A stretch of 64,000 nucleotides of DNA, from the NCBI RefSeq assembly GCF_002150785.1, contig NZ_MTAZ01000034.1, positions 62,001 through 126,000 of the forward strand. Direction: 5' to 3'. Below the pieces are notes generated by a model that saw only the letters and a program-made list of their open reading frames with translations, had not been told where the DNA came from and searched no databases. This stretch comes from Arenibacter amylolyticus. GTDB lineage: Bacteria; Bacteroidota; Bacteroidia; Flavobacteriales; Flavobacteriaceae. Shown piece after piece: positions 27,092 through 35,400 of the stretch (the stretch's first letter is position 1; every line of letters starts with the position of its first letter). The translations under genes and the position numbers were made by a program.

Positions 27092-27772
27092 TCACTTGCT
27101 ATATATTAATCTAAAAGGCTCTGCATATTCTATACCGACCATATTCCCATAATATTTTGCGGTATTTCTTAAGCCCTCTAAGCTACGCGGATGGGGATAT
27201 GATCTTAATTCTGTCTGATACATCCCCATTGAATTTAATTTCTTTTCGATGGAGGAGGATATATCAATAAAAACATTTGGATTGAAGGGATGTTTTTGCA
27301 GTAAATTACCCCACTCAGTGGATGAGTTAACGTAATACGATAATAAATTCTTGACTTTTTGTCCTGGATAGGTCCTACATGCAACGATGGTAGATTCAAA
27401 TAATTCTTTGTGATCTTTGTTTATATCGCTATTATCTTGTACAAATACGGTATCATAGCCACCTTCTGAGATAATTTTATCCAAGGCAATATTCTTATCA
27501 ACATGTGCTACAGTGTCTAGACGCATATCCGGAAAATCTAAACGGGGTAGTAAATTAGAACCTAATAAACTGTTGGCTAGCCTCGCTTCTTCAAACTTGT
27601 CTTCCAGAATATTTTTATTATTGAAATATTGGGTACTGCTACCGTCAGTGAATATTAATACATCCACTTTTTTTTTCATTTGTACCATTAGAGGAATGGT
27701 ACCGCCAACTCCTAATATTTCATCATCTGGATGGGCAGCTATAATTAGTACTTTTTTAAAAATATCAAGCAT
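27092..27772 (-). CDS. PIG-L family deacetylase
   Basis: A 226-residue protein with the zinc-binding motif AAHPDDEILGVGG (His14, Asp16/17, Glu18) and a second metal site DINKDHKELFE near residue 117. PIG-L/LmbE enzymes remove acetyl from N-acetylglucosamine-type sugars, exposing a free amine. The start overlaps the stop of the formyltransferase gene by one base (TAATG), so the two proteins are translationally coupled. That pairing fits deacetylation and N-formylation of the same sugar. Cytosolic, with no signal peptide. The acceptor sugar is not visible. Confidence 0.93.
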   Translation of the reverse strand: MLDIFKKVLIIAAHPDDEILGVGGTIPLMVQMKKKVDVLIFTDGSSTQYFNNKNILEDKFEEARLANSLLGSNLLPRLDFPDMRLDTVAHVDKNIALDKIISEGGYDTVFVQDNSDINKDHKELFESTIVACRTYPGQKVKNLLSYYVNSSTEWGNLLQKHPFNPNVFIDISSSIEKKLNSMGMYQTELRSYPHPRSLEGLRNTAKYYGNMVGIEYAEPFRLIYSK

Positions 27773-28752
27773 TATTTCAATCTGTTTTTTAAGTGAAAAA
27801 TTTCATCTTGGATGTTATATCCTAATTTCTCTCCGACTCTAAATAACTTTAAATCAACAGGCTCTCCGTTTTGAAAGGTCGGGTAGTTCAACCATAAATT
27901 TCCATCTGAAAATTGTATCAGAATTCCCTTTGCATTTTTTTTAAGAATTTGTCTTAGTGTTCCATGATAATTCGATTTTTCATCAAATTCCACCTCCCAA
28001 AATAGTATCTTTTGATTCTTATAATAGCAATAGGCACCAGGGAATGGCTCAGAAACTGCCCTAATCAGTTTTTCAACTTCACTAATTGGCTTGTCAAATT
28101 CTATTAAACCATCTGCAGGCGTACGCTTGCCTCTTACAGTGGCGCCACGTTCACTTTGAGCGGAAAATGTTATTTCTTCATTGTTCTTGATTAGCTTATA
28201 AATTTCATGGAAACCAAGAGATAATTCTCTAGCTACAATTGCATATAGTTCCTTTACGTATACTCTTTTAGGGATTTTAAACTCACGTTGAAAAATTAAT
28301 TGGCCTGTATCAACCCCAGTGTCTATTTTAAAAAAGCTTACTGCAGATTCGTCCAAGTCTTCCAGTATGGTCCACGGTAAGGGAGCTCTTCCTCTTCCAT
28401 AGGGTAATTTTGTTGGATGTGTACCTACTATAAACTTGGAAAAACAATTAATGACTTCTGGTTTGAAAATTTGACTCCATCCCAAGGTAAATAGGTAATC
28501 GGGCTTATGTCTTTTCAGCTCATTAATTGTGGCCTCTGAGTTAACATCGATTGTGTCAATAACCTTAATGTTATTATCATTACAGAATGGATGTAAGTCG
28601 TAATAGTCAGAAACATTTTTATTTGTTCCACTGGGCAAGGTAATTAGCGAATCTATTACACATCCCTTGTTTACTAAAAATTTTAAACTTTCATAGGATT
28701 CCAAGTTAGCACCGATGCAGAATATTTTGGTTTTCGTCTTCACTGTACCCAT
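27772..28752 (-). CDS. Formyltransferase (Fmt-like, sugar N-formyltransferase candidate)
   Basis: A 326-residue protein with the formyltransferase N-terminal fold (IFCIGANLESYESLKFL), LFTLGWSQIF, the core GTHPTKLPYGRGRAPLPW, and FFKIDTGVDTGQLIFQ, followed by an OB-like C-terminal domain (GAYCYYKNQKILFWEVEF). In Fmt and ArnA the catalytic triad is Asn-x-His plus a later Asp. Here His and Asp are kept but the Asn position is Gly (VGTH). It is coupled to a PIG-L deacetylase rather than to def, so a sugar amine is more likely the acceptor than Met-tRNA. Formyl donor (N10-formyl-THF) is inferred from the family. Confidence 0.87.
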   Translation of the reverse strand: MGTVKTKTKIFCIGANLESYESLKFLVNKGCVIDSLITLPSGTNKNVSDYYDLHPFCNDNNIKVIDTIDVNSEATINELKRHKPDYLFTLGWSQIFKPEVINCFSKFIVGTHPTKLPYGRGRAPLPWTILEDLDESAVSFFKIDTGVDTGQLIFQREFKIPKRVYVKELYAIVARELSLGFHEIYKLIKNNEEITFSAQSERGATVRGKRTPADGLIEFDKPISEVEKLIRAVSEPFPGAYCYYKNQKILFWEVEFDEKSNYHGTLRQILKKNAKGILIQFSDGNLWLNYPTFQNGEPVDLKLFRVGEKLGYNIQDEIFHLKNRLK

Positions 28753-29092
28753 TATATCATATTGGTTAATATTGTATTTTGTATAAATTCAATTTGGGTT
28801 CTTATTTATTGCATGAGAAATGTTTTCGTTTTCATAATTGTGGTTAAAATTCAGTGACCTCCTACTGTTTAATTACAAGATAGTCCGCATTATTTATAAT
28901 CATTCTTAGCGTCCAAATTATCAAAGATTGATTTACCCATTTTTTAGTCGGTGTAACATAAATTGCATGCATTGAAATTATTGAAATAGTTACATTATAT
29001 ACGCACTAACTTGACGAACAGCAGTTATTATCGTTTATCTTGGTAAAGCTAAGAGTTAGGTTTCCTTTTACACTTTTAGCATAATGAACATT
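28753..29092. other. Intergenic region, no gene seen
   Basis: These 340 AT-rich bases lie between the formyltransferase start and the HAD gene stop, both on the minus strand, and should hold the promoter of the 24716-28752 run. No clear TAnnTTTG element, hairpin or coding remnant was found. Confidence 0.4.
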
Positions 29093-29752
29093 TCAACTAA
29101 TTATTTTCAGATCGGAGAGTGTTATAATTAGGTTGTGTGGTTGGTGTTTTTCTTCCAAGTATAAGTAGCGGTCGCTGTGCATGTTTAAACCATTGTCAAT
29201 TAAACCTATGGTATTCCAACCTAAGTCATTGGGGGCTATAAAATCTTTTCTTAAGTTATCGGCAATGTAGTAATAGGTTCCTTCCCCAAAGTTGGATTCG
29301 ATTAGCTTATAGTTATTGGGATGTGGTTTTTCGGTACCAATTTCTTCAGAAATAACAATCTGATCTAGGTAGGGTAAAAGGCCAAGTGCTTGTATTTTAT
29401 GCGTTTGTGTTTTTTTTCTACCATCCGTAATTAATCCTATTTTTCCATTGTTTTTCTTGATATTCTCAAGCATGGTCAAGGCGCCGTCAAATAACTTAAT
29501 GTTAGGTATGTGCCCCCTATAATCAGCAAGTAATTTGGATTTTGAAATCTTATATCGTTCAGATACAAAATCAAAAACATTTACATTGTTTCTGAATAGG
29601 GAAAGCATGTGGGCGTATAGGGAAAGATATCTTTCTTTATCCAAGTTCTTGGCAATTACTAGATATGCAGATTTTAAAAATTCCATCTCATTGTATAATG
29701 TATCATCCAAATCAAAGACAATTATGGTCTTATGGTCAACTTTTATATCCAT
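29093..29752 (-). CDS. HAD-superfamily hydrolase
   Basis: A 219-residue phosphatase-like protein. Motif I is VFDLDDTLYNE (Asp14 and Asp16 region), motif II GLITDGRKKTQ, motif III the Lys near IGTEKPHP, and motif IV YYIADNLRKDF. It belongs to the HAD group that removes phosphate from sugar or small-molecule phosphates. The gene starts inside the end of the ATP-grasp gene (17-base overlap), and HAD/ATP-grasp pairs recur in bacterial polysaccharide loci, so the two probably act in the same step. Substrate unknown. Confidence 0.88.
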   Translation of the reverse strand: MDIKVDHKTIIVFDLDDTLYNEMEFLKSAYLVIAKNLDKERYLSLYAHMLSLFRNNVNVFDFVSERYKISKSKLLADYRGHIPNIKLFDGALTMLENIKKNNGKIGLITDGRKKTQTHKIQALGLLPYLDQIVISEEIGTEKPHPNNYKLIESNFGEGTYYYIADNLRKDFIAPNDLGWNTIGLIDNGLNMHSDRYLYLEEKHQPHNLIITLSDLKIIS

Positions 29753-30704
29753 GTACTAATATTTCATCATCATACCTGATCATTAATAAATTGCTTTCCC
29801 AAACATCGAAGTTTTCGTTTATTTCCTGATCAAAAAGATATTCTTGAATGACCCATTTTGGAAAATTGGCTCCGGCCAGAAAGGAGAGGGGGAAGCCACC
29901 CCCGAATCTGGGGTTAATTTCTATCCCATAAATAGTGTGATTGGTTTTATGCATAAAAAATTGGGCAGTTAAACAGCCCCTTGCACCTTCAATTGTTTTT
30001 AAATGCTTTTTTATATATGGAACCAGTTCGTTGTTAAGGGTAAGCCCCTTATTTACCTCCCCGTCCCGTACCTCTATTCGTTTTCTTGGGACCACACATT
30101 TTAAGGAACCCTGTTTGTTGTAATACAGATCACAGGTAAACTCATCGTAATGGTCATGATCTAAATATTCTAGGAACATTAATTTCTCATTACTAAAGTG
30201 GAAGTCTCTCAGCTCCTCTTTACATCGAATAATATAATTATCTACGCTTCTGCTACCGTCTAAAGGCTTAATATATATTGGAAGAGAATAATTATCCTTT
30301 TGGTATTCTTTGGCAACGGAGATTCCCTTGGAAGTAAAAAACTCATGGATAATTCTTTTGTTCCTGCATTTTCGGATAAAATCCTTGGACGATAATACAA
30401 CGGTTATGTTGCTTGCCTTGAATTGATTAATGTGTGTGGCCAAAACCATTAATTCCATATCTATGGTAGGAATAACCAAGGAAATATCATTTTGGGTGCA
30501 AAATGCTATTAGGGTGTCTATATACTTTGAGCTTTTAACTAAAGGTACTTCTACAAATCCGTCGGCAACATGACATGCTGCTGATTGCTGTGGATTGGCA
30601 TCAGCAGCGTAGACTTTACCATTATCGACCAACTTAGCCAATTCTGTTTTGAATGCCCTTACCAGGGACACCCTTCTTCCTGCAGAGGTTATAATAATGT
30701 TCAT
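29736..30704 (-). CDS. ATP-grasp ligase (CarB/PylC-like)
   Basis: A 322-residue protein opening MNIIITSAGRRVSLVRAF, the N-terminal pre-ATP-grasp fold. The ATP-grasp core has LPIYIKPLDGSRSVDNY, the nucleotide-binding MFLEYLDHDHYDEFTCD, and the metal-binding YGIEINPRFGGGFP near residue 275. Family members join a carboxylate to an amine or other nucleophile through an acyl-phosphate. The overlaps with the GT2 gene (ATGA, 4 bases) and the HAD gene (17 bases) show tight coupling. A role in attaching an amino acid or another carboxylate to a sugar amine is plausible but is inference. Confidence 0.87.
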   Translation of the reverse strand: MNIIITSAGRRVSLVRAFKTELAKLVDNGKVYAADANPQQSAACHVADGFVEVPLVKSSKYIDTLIAFCTQNDISLVIPTIDMELMVLATHINQFKASNITVVLSSKDFIRKCRNKRIIHEFFTSKGISVAKEYQKDNYSLPIYIKPLDGSRSVDNYIIRCKEELRDFHFSNEKLMFLEYLDHDHYDEFTCDLYYNKQGSLKCVVPRKRIEVRDGEVNKGLTLNNELVPYIKKHLKTIEGARGCLTAQFFMHKTNHTIYGIEINPRFGGGFPLSFLAGANFPKWVIQEYLFDQEINENFDVWESNLLMIRYDDEILVHGYKS

Positions 30705-31720
30705 CTGACTAATTTATAGAAAGTTCTAAAAAACCTAATGAAAGGATTGATTAAAGGTCTATTATTAAAGATGAACACCATAAATGAGTAGTCTAAACCA
30801 TTATAATCTGGTCCAATAAACTTTTTTAGGGGGTAGGCGTCAATTTCTTGAAACCTAGAAAGCATTTGGGGGATTTTCTCTACCGATATGTCCGATTTCA
30901 TAAGTCTTACCAATAAAAAGAATACAAAGGACTGTTGCCTGGTTTTTAGTCGGGTAATACATGCTGAAGTATCTTTATGATTTGAAGGGATTCCGTTGAT
31001 TAAGGTAACGAATTCTTCTGCTGCGTTGGCATTGTCATAGATTACTTTATTGTAATGTTCCGGAGATTTATTACGCATGGCAGAGGTGGGAAGAATGCGA
31101 TACCTATGAGCATCCAGATCCATATGTGCTATCCGCTGGGCCTTGGTAAAAAGTTGGGCGGTTAAAATGGCATCTTCCATCCATTTTCCTTCTATGAACC
31201 GAATTCCACTGTTCACCATAAACTCTCGCCTAATGAGATACCACCAAATTTCGTTTTTAAACTTATAGGTTGCGATATAACCGATTCCGTCCTGAACGTT
31301 TACTGTATCGGGGACGGTATCTTTATTGCTAGAAGTGGGTTTACTGTTGTCCTTAACCTCTAGACTATAAAAGGTTAATATGTCTAATTGATATTTCTCA
31401 ATGGTGGCCAAAAGAATTGGTAATACATTCTGGGCCAAATAGTCATCAGGATCTAAGAAGTAAATATAGGTGCCCTGTGCCACATCAAACCCTGAGTTTC
31501 GCGCAGCCCCGACCCCAGCATTTTTTTTATCTATGATTTTTATTTGGTGATGCTTTTTAGCATAGGCCATTGCAATCTCTAAGGTAGCATCCTTGGATTC
31601 ATCATTGACTACAATAACCTCATAGGTGGCCGGATCTAATCCTTGGTCTAGGAGACTATCAAGACATGTTGGCAAATATTTTTCCATGTTATAACATGGG
31701 ATTATGATGCTTAGCTTCAT
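30701..31720 (-). CDS. Glycosyltransferase family 2
   Basis: A 339-residue GT-A enzyme: MKLSIIIPCYNMEKYLPTCL at the N-terminus, VIVVNDESKD, NAGVGAARNSGFDVA, and the metal-binding YFLDPDDYL near residue 90. Basic C-terminal helices suggest membrane association. It adds one sugar of the repeat unit on the cytosolic face. It overlaps the ATP-grasp gene by 4 bases (ATGA). Donor and acceptor are not predictable from sequence alone. Confidence 0.93.
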   Translation of the reverse strand: MKLSIIIPCYNMEKYLPTCLDSLLDQGLDPATYEVIVVNDESKDATLEIAMAYAKKHHQIKIIDKKNAGVGAARNSGFDVAQGTYIYFLDPDDYLAQNVLPILLATIEKYQLDILTFYSLEVKDNSKPTSSNKDTVPDTVNVQDGIGYIATYKFKNEIWWYLIRREFMVNSGIRFIEGKWMEDAILTAQLFTKAQRIAHMDLDAHRYRILPTSAMRNKSPEHYNKVIYDNANAAEEFVTLINGIPSNHKDTSACITRLKTRQQSFVFFLLVRLMKSDISVEKIPQMLSRFQEIDAYPLKKFIGPDYNGLDYSFMVFIFNNRPLINPFIRFFRTFYKLVR

Positions 31721-32278
31721 AAGTAAGGCAGTAATTTAATTGTAAACCTTTAGCGTAACTATTTACGTAACATTCAAGATTAAGGTGCTCTGGGAAGTTT
31801 TTTTTAAGTCTTTCGTTTACTTTTGTGGACCGAGTGAACTATGAACTTACCCATACTTTTAATTAGGATTTTAATTATTTTTTTGAGGCAAGACATGTTA
31901 AAAATACTAAGAAATTTAATCACTTCTGCCTCATAAAATAAGGGTATCCCTCCCCTTTATCCGGTTTATGGAGTTGATTTAATCATGGATCTTTACATCT
32001 AATATTGATTATAAATTTAAACTACGACTCTTTAGGGGGAAAAGAAATTTTTTAAGTGATTTCTCGTCTAATGTATAATTATTTCGACCATAGACACAAA
32101 GCTATTACAAATGAGAAAATTGAGTGATTTCTGTAAAATGGGGAAGTGCACCGTTAATTGGAGCGAAACGTGATTTACAAATAGTACTCTGGAAAATAAG
32201 ATGTTTCCTTCGTGGACGTAATTGAACTCCTAGACAGAGTAAGTATGCATATCTAAAGTAGGAAGATGGGGAGCATGA
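31721..32278. other. Intergenic region, no gene seen
   Basis: These 558 AT-rich bases separate the phosphoglycosyl transferase stop from the GT2 start, both on the minus strand. A PglD-like acetyltransferase gene would commonly lie here next to a PglC-like enzyme, but no hexapeptide-repeat frame is readable in any frame I checked. No terminator-like hairpin stands out. Confidence 0.4.
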
Positions 32279-32881
32279 TTAGTTACCTTTAAAAGCTTCC
32301 ATGGTAGCACTTGTACTAGAAGATATTCCTTCTCTTTTAAGTACTTTGGAGAGGGTCATCCAAAGTATTTTGCAGTCCAATAGGAAGGAACAATTCTCTA
32401 CATACCATACGTCATAGGCGAATTTCTGTTGCCAAGAGATGGCATTTCTCCCATTTACTTGGGCCCAACCTGTAATCCCTGGTTTAACAAGGTGCCTTTT
32501 TTTTTGATGCTCGTTGTAAAGGGGGATATAGGAAATAAGTAGTGGTCTTGGGCCAACTAGAGACATATCCCCTATTAGTACATTTACGAGTTGTGGTATC
32601 TCGTCCAAGGATGTTTTTCTAATAAACAAGCCAACTTTGGTCAGACGATCTTCGTCTGGTAATAAATTCCCGTTTTTATCTTTCTTATCGTTCATGGACC
32701 GGAACTTGATAATCTTGAAGATTTCTTCATTAAGGCCTGGACGCGATTGGTAAAAAAAAGCCTTGCCACGATTTGCTACCATAAGCGTTATAAAAACGGC
32801 AATAAAAACAGGACTCAATAAAAGCAGCATGATGATAGCGACGATTAAGTCTAGCAATCTTTTAAAGAAAAGTCTATACAT
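32279..32881 (-). CDS. Initiating phosphoglycosyl transferase (PglC/WcaJ-type sugar transferase)
   Basis: A 200-residue monotopic phosphoglycosyl transferase of the small PglC type. It has one N-terminal membrane segment (LDLIVAIIMLLLLSPVFIAV), IIKFRSM, RKTSLDEIPQL with the catalytic Asp-Glu pair, and MSLVGPRPLL, ending with KPGITGWAQVNGRN and a C-terminal helix. It moves the first sugar phosphate of the repeat unit from a UDP-sugar to undecaprenyl phosphate. Small PglC-type enzymes often use UDP-diNAcBac-like sugars, which fits the PglF- and PglE-like genes at 49668-52753. It is probably transcribed with the genes upstream on the minus strand, 157 bases from the GT4 gene. Confidence 0.93.
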   Translation of the reverse strand: MYRLFFKRLLDLIVAIIMLLLLSPVFIAVFITLMVANRGKAFFYQSRPGLNEEIFKIIKFRSMNDKKDKNGNLLPDEDRLTKVGLFIRKTSLDEIPQLVNVLIGDMSLVGPRPLLISYIPLYNEHQKKRHLVKPGITGWAQVNGRNAISWQQKFAYDVWYVENCSFLLDCKILWMTLSKVLKREGISSSTSATMEAFKGN

Positions 32882-33038
32882 GGTTTAGGCTTTTATGCTA
32901 TTAACAGCAATTCTGGTTAATTAGTGTTCATAAAAATAAAAAACTGTAATTCATTTTCACATCTGGTTTCCAGATTTAATATTCTCTATAAATCAAGATC
33001 ATTTAAACAAGCGGTAAATATTTCTTATATAGTGCTAA

Positions 33039-34238
33039 TTATGAGTTGTTTACTTCGTTCATTATAGTGTCATAGGCTTTTTGGGAACTCAGCTCCTTTT
33101 TCATATAGGTGTATCCACTTTCTCCCATTTGCCTTCTTAATTCTTCATTTTGATAAAGAATCATCAACTTTTCTTTTAATTGAGCTGTCTTTCCTGCTTC
33201 GGCCCATAATCCCGCATTATTTTTTTCCAAATCCGTTCCAAAATCGGTATTTAAGTCAATGGAAGCCAAAACTGGTTTTTTGGCATTATAATAAGATAGT
33301 ACTTTAGAGGGGGTGTTTGGAATGGTGAATTTTTCGTTTAGGGATATTAAACCTACATCGGCAATTTGAAGTAGTTTAAAGTATTCACTGTGGCTTACTC
33401 CGTCTCTCAGTTGTATGTTGTTCACATTTTTTTCTTGGATCAGATTTTTCAGAGGTTCAAATTCGTTCCCATAGCCAATAATTAAAAATAAGATATTCTT
33501 TTTATCCCTACAAGCAATGGCAAGGTCAACAATATTCTCCAATTTTTGAGGTTTACCTATATTCCCTCCAAAAATCACGATAAACTTGTTGGCTAATCCC
33601 TCTTGTTGTTTTAATACTTCATTTTCTTCTTCAGTTTGTAGGGGCAAAAGATTTGCCCAGTTGGGCAATAAATGCAGTTTGCTTGGGTTTAGGAGCGGAT
33701 TATGCTTTATAACATAGGCCTTATTGCCTTGGGACATACAGCCAATACGGTCTGAAATAGCATATAATTGTTTTTCCTTTTTTCTAAAATAACTGTGTAT
33801 TATGCCACCCTTCCTCATAAACCCTAAATCAACGGCATTTTGAGGGAAAATATCCCTTAAAATTAAGTACACTTTGGCATTGGATTTTTTCTTGAGCCAA
33901 TGTACTAAACTAAAAAGGGTGATGGGAGGAGTAGGGGTGATGATCAAATCGAAATTCAAGTCAATCTTAAATTTCTTAAGGGCCGTTTTATATTGATAGG
34001 GAAGTAAGAGATTGGCAATTCCTTTTCTTATTAGACCCACTCTAAACAGGTCCATCGTAGCAACCCTTAGCACGTTAATTCCCGCCTCCACTACAAGACC
34101 CTTGTGATCTTCCTTGTTGGCGGGTGCTACCACCAAGACTTCATGCCCATGATTATGGAGTTGTACTACCAAATCCGTATATAAATATTGCGTCTTCTCA
34201 ATTCTTGGGAAGGCAAGGGCTAGAAATACAATTCTCAT
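33039..34238 (-). CDS. Glycosyltransferase family 4 (WbuB-like, probable L-FucNAc transferase)
   Basis: A 399-residue GT-B enzyme resembling WbuB. The N-terminal domain opens MRIVFLALAFPRIEKTQYLYTD, with LIITPTPPITLFSL and YLILRDIFPQNAVDLG. The C-terminal domain has VIFGGNIGKPQKLENIVD, GVSHSEYFKLLQIADVGLISLN and VLSYYNAKKPVLASID. WbuB-type enzymes add L-FucNAc. Its gene lies 5 bases after the WecB/CapG-like gene of the UDP-L-FucNAc set, which supports that donor. The donor is an inference from neighbours and family. Confidence 0.9.
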   Translation of the reverse strand: MRIVFLALAFPRIEKTQYLYTDLVVQLHNHGHEVLVVAPANKEDHKGLVVEAGINVLRVATMDLFRVGLIRKGIANLLLPYQYKTALKKFKIDLNFDLIITPTPPITLFSLVHWLKKKSNAKVYLILRDIFPQNAVDLGFMRKGGIIHSYFRKKEKQLYAISDRIGCMSQGNKAYVIKHNPLLNPSKLHLLPNWANLLPLQTEEENEVLKQQEGLANKFIVIFGGNIGKPQKLENIVDLAIACRDKKNILFLIIGYGNEFEPLKNLIQEKNVNNIQLRDGVSHSEYFKLLQIADVGLISLNEKFTIPNTPSKVLSYYNAKKPVLASIDLNTDFGTDLEKNNAGLWAEAGKTAQLKEKLMILYQNEELRRQMGESGYTYMKKELSSQKAYDTIMNEVNNS

Positions 34239-34243
34239 ATACC

Positions 34244-35380
34244 TTAATCTTTAGACCAAACTACCCTGTTGATATAATCAACATAGGAAATTATAATTCG
34301 CACTACTTTTTCGCTAACATTGGGCATGGAATAATCTGTTACAGGTCTAAAATTTCGTTTAGGATTTCTTTCTTGGATTTCCAAAGCGGTCAGCGCCTGT
34401 AGAATACGTTCTGGATTTAGCCCCACCATCATAACGGAAGCTTCTTCCATGGCTTCCGGTCTTTCATGGGCTTCCCTAATATTAAGTGCCCTGAAGTTTA
34501 ATATGGACGATTCTTCGGAGATAGTGCCACTGTCAGACAACACTGCAAAGGAATGGTACTGTAGTGCGTTGTAATCCGAAAATCCCAAGGGTTTTAGAAA
34601 TTGGATGTTTTTATGAGTTTTTATCTTTTTTTCATCTAACATGTTCCTAGTTCGGGGATGGGTGGATACAATGATAGGGTAGTTGTACTTTTCAGCAATT
34701 TGGTTAAGGGAGGAAATCAGCCCTTCAAAATTTTTTGGATTATTGATATTCTCTTCCCTATGGGAGGAGACTACAAAAAACTGCTGTTTTTCTAGCTGTA
34801 GTTTTTCTAGGACATTAGAGGCTTTTATCTTTTCCTTAAATTTCCCCAATACTTCGTACATAGGGCTGCCCGTTTTTATGACTCGATCTGGAGGCAAGCC
34901 TTCACGCAACAAATATTCTCTTGCGATATCGCTATAGGTAAGGTTAATATCTGCTATATGATCTACTATTTTCCGATTGGTCTCCTCCGGCACACGCTGA
35001 TCAAAACAACGGTTGCCGGCTTCCATATGAAAAACGGGGATTTTCCGTTTCTTGGCGGGAATAGCACAGAGACAGGAGTTGGTATCTCCTAGCACTAAAA
35101 AAGCATCAGGATCTATTTCCTCTAGGAGGGGGTCTATTTTTACAATGATATTGCCTACGGTTTCCGAGGCATTTTTACCTGCTGCATTTAGAAAATAATC
35201 GGGTCTTCTGATGCCCAAATCCTCAAAGAATATTTCATTGAGTTCGTAATCGTAGTTCTGTCCGGTGTGAACCAAGGTATGTGCAATGGCCTCATTGGCA
35301 TCCAAAGCGTTTAAAACACAGGCCAACCTGATTATTTCAGGTCGCGTCCCCACCACGGTAAGTACTTTAAGTTTTTTCAA
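34244..35380 (-). CDS. wecB: UDP-N-acetylglucosamine 2-epimerase family (CapG/FnlC-like)
   Basis: A 378-residue non-hydrolysing epimerase: VLTVVGTRPEIIRLACV at the N-terminus, LVHTGQNYDYELNEIFF, VLGDTNSCLCAI, HMEAGNRCFDQRVPEETNRKI and VLSDSGTISEESSIL, with ERPEAME near residue 315. WecB converts UDP-GlcNAc to UDP-ManNAc; the closely related CapG/FnlC makes UDP-L-FucNAc from the CapF product. Its position directly after CapF in the order CapE-cupin-CapF-CapG favours the CapG/FnlC role. Confidence 0.93.
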   Translation of the reverse strand: MKKLKVLTVVGTRPEIIRLACVLNALDANEAIAHTLVHTGQNYDYELNEIFFEDLGIRRPDYFLNAAGKNASETVGNIIVKIDPLLEEIDPDAFLVLGDTNSCLCAIPAKKRKIPVFHMEAGNRCFDQRVPEETNRKIVDHIADINLTYSDIAREYLLREGLPPDRVIKTGSPMYEVLGKFKEKIKASNVLEKLQLEKQQFFVVSSHREENINNPKNFEGLISSLNQIAEKYNYPIIVSTHPRTRNMLDEKKIKTHKNIQFLKPLGFSDYNALQYHSFAVLSDSGTISEESSILNFRALNIREAHERPEAMEEASVMMVGLNPERILQALTALEIQERNPKRNFRPVTDYSMPNVSEKVVRIIISYVDYINRVVWSKD

Positions 35381-35400
35381 GGTTGATGTTTTTATGTTGA

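Noticed and set aside
27772-28752. Housekeeping methionyl-tRNA formyltransferase
   Set aside because: It is coupled to a PIG-L deacetylase in a glycan locus, is far from def, and differs at the catalytic Asn position.
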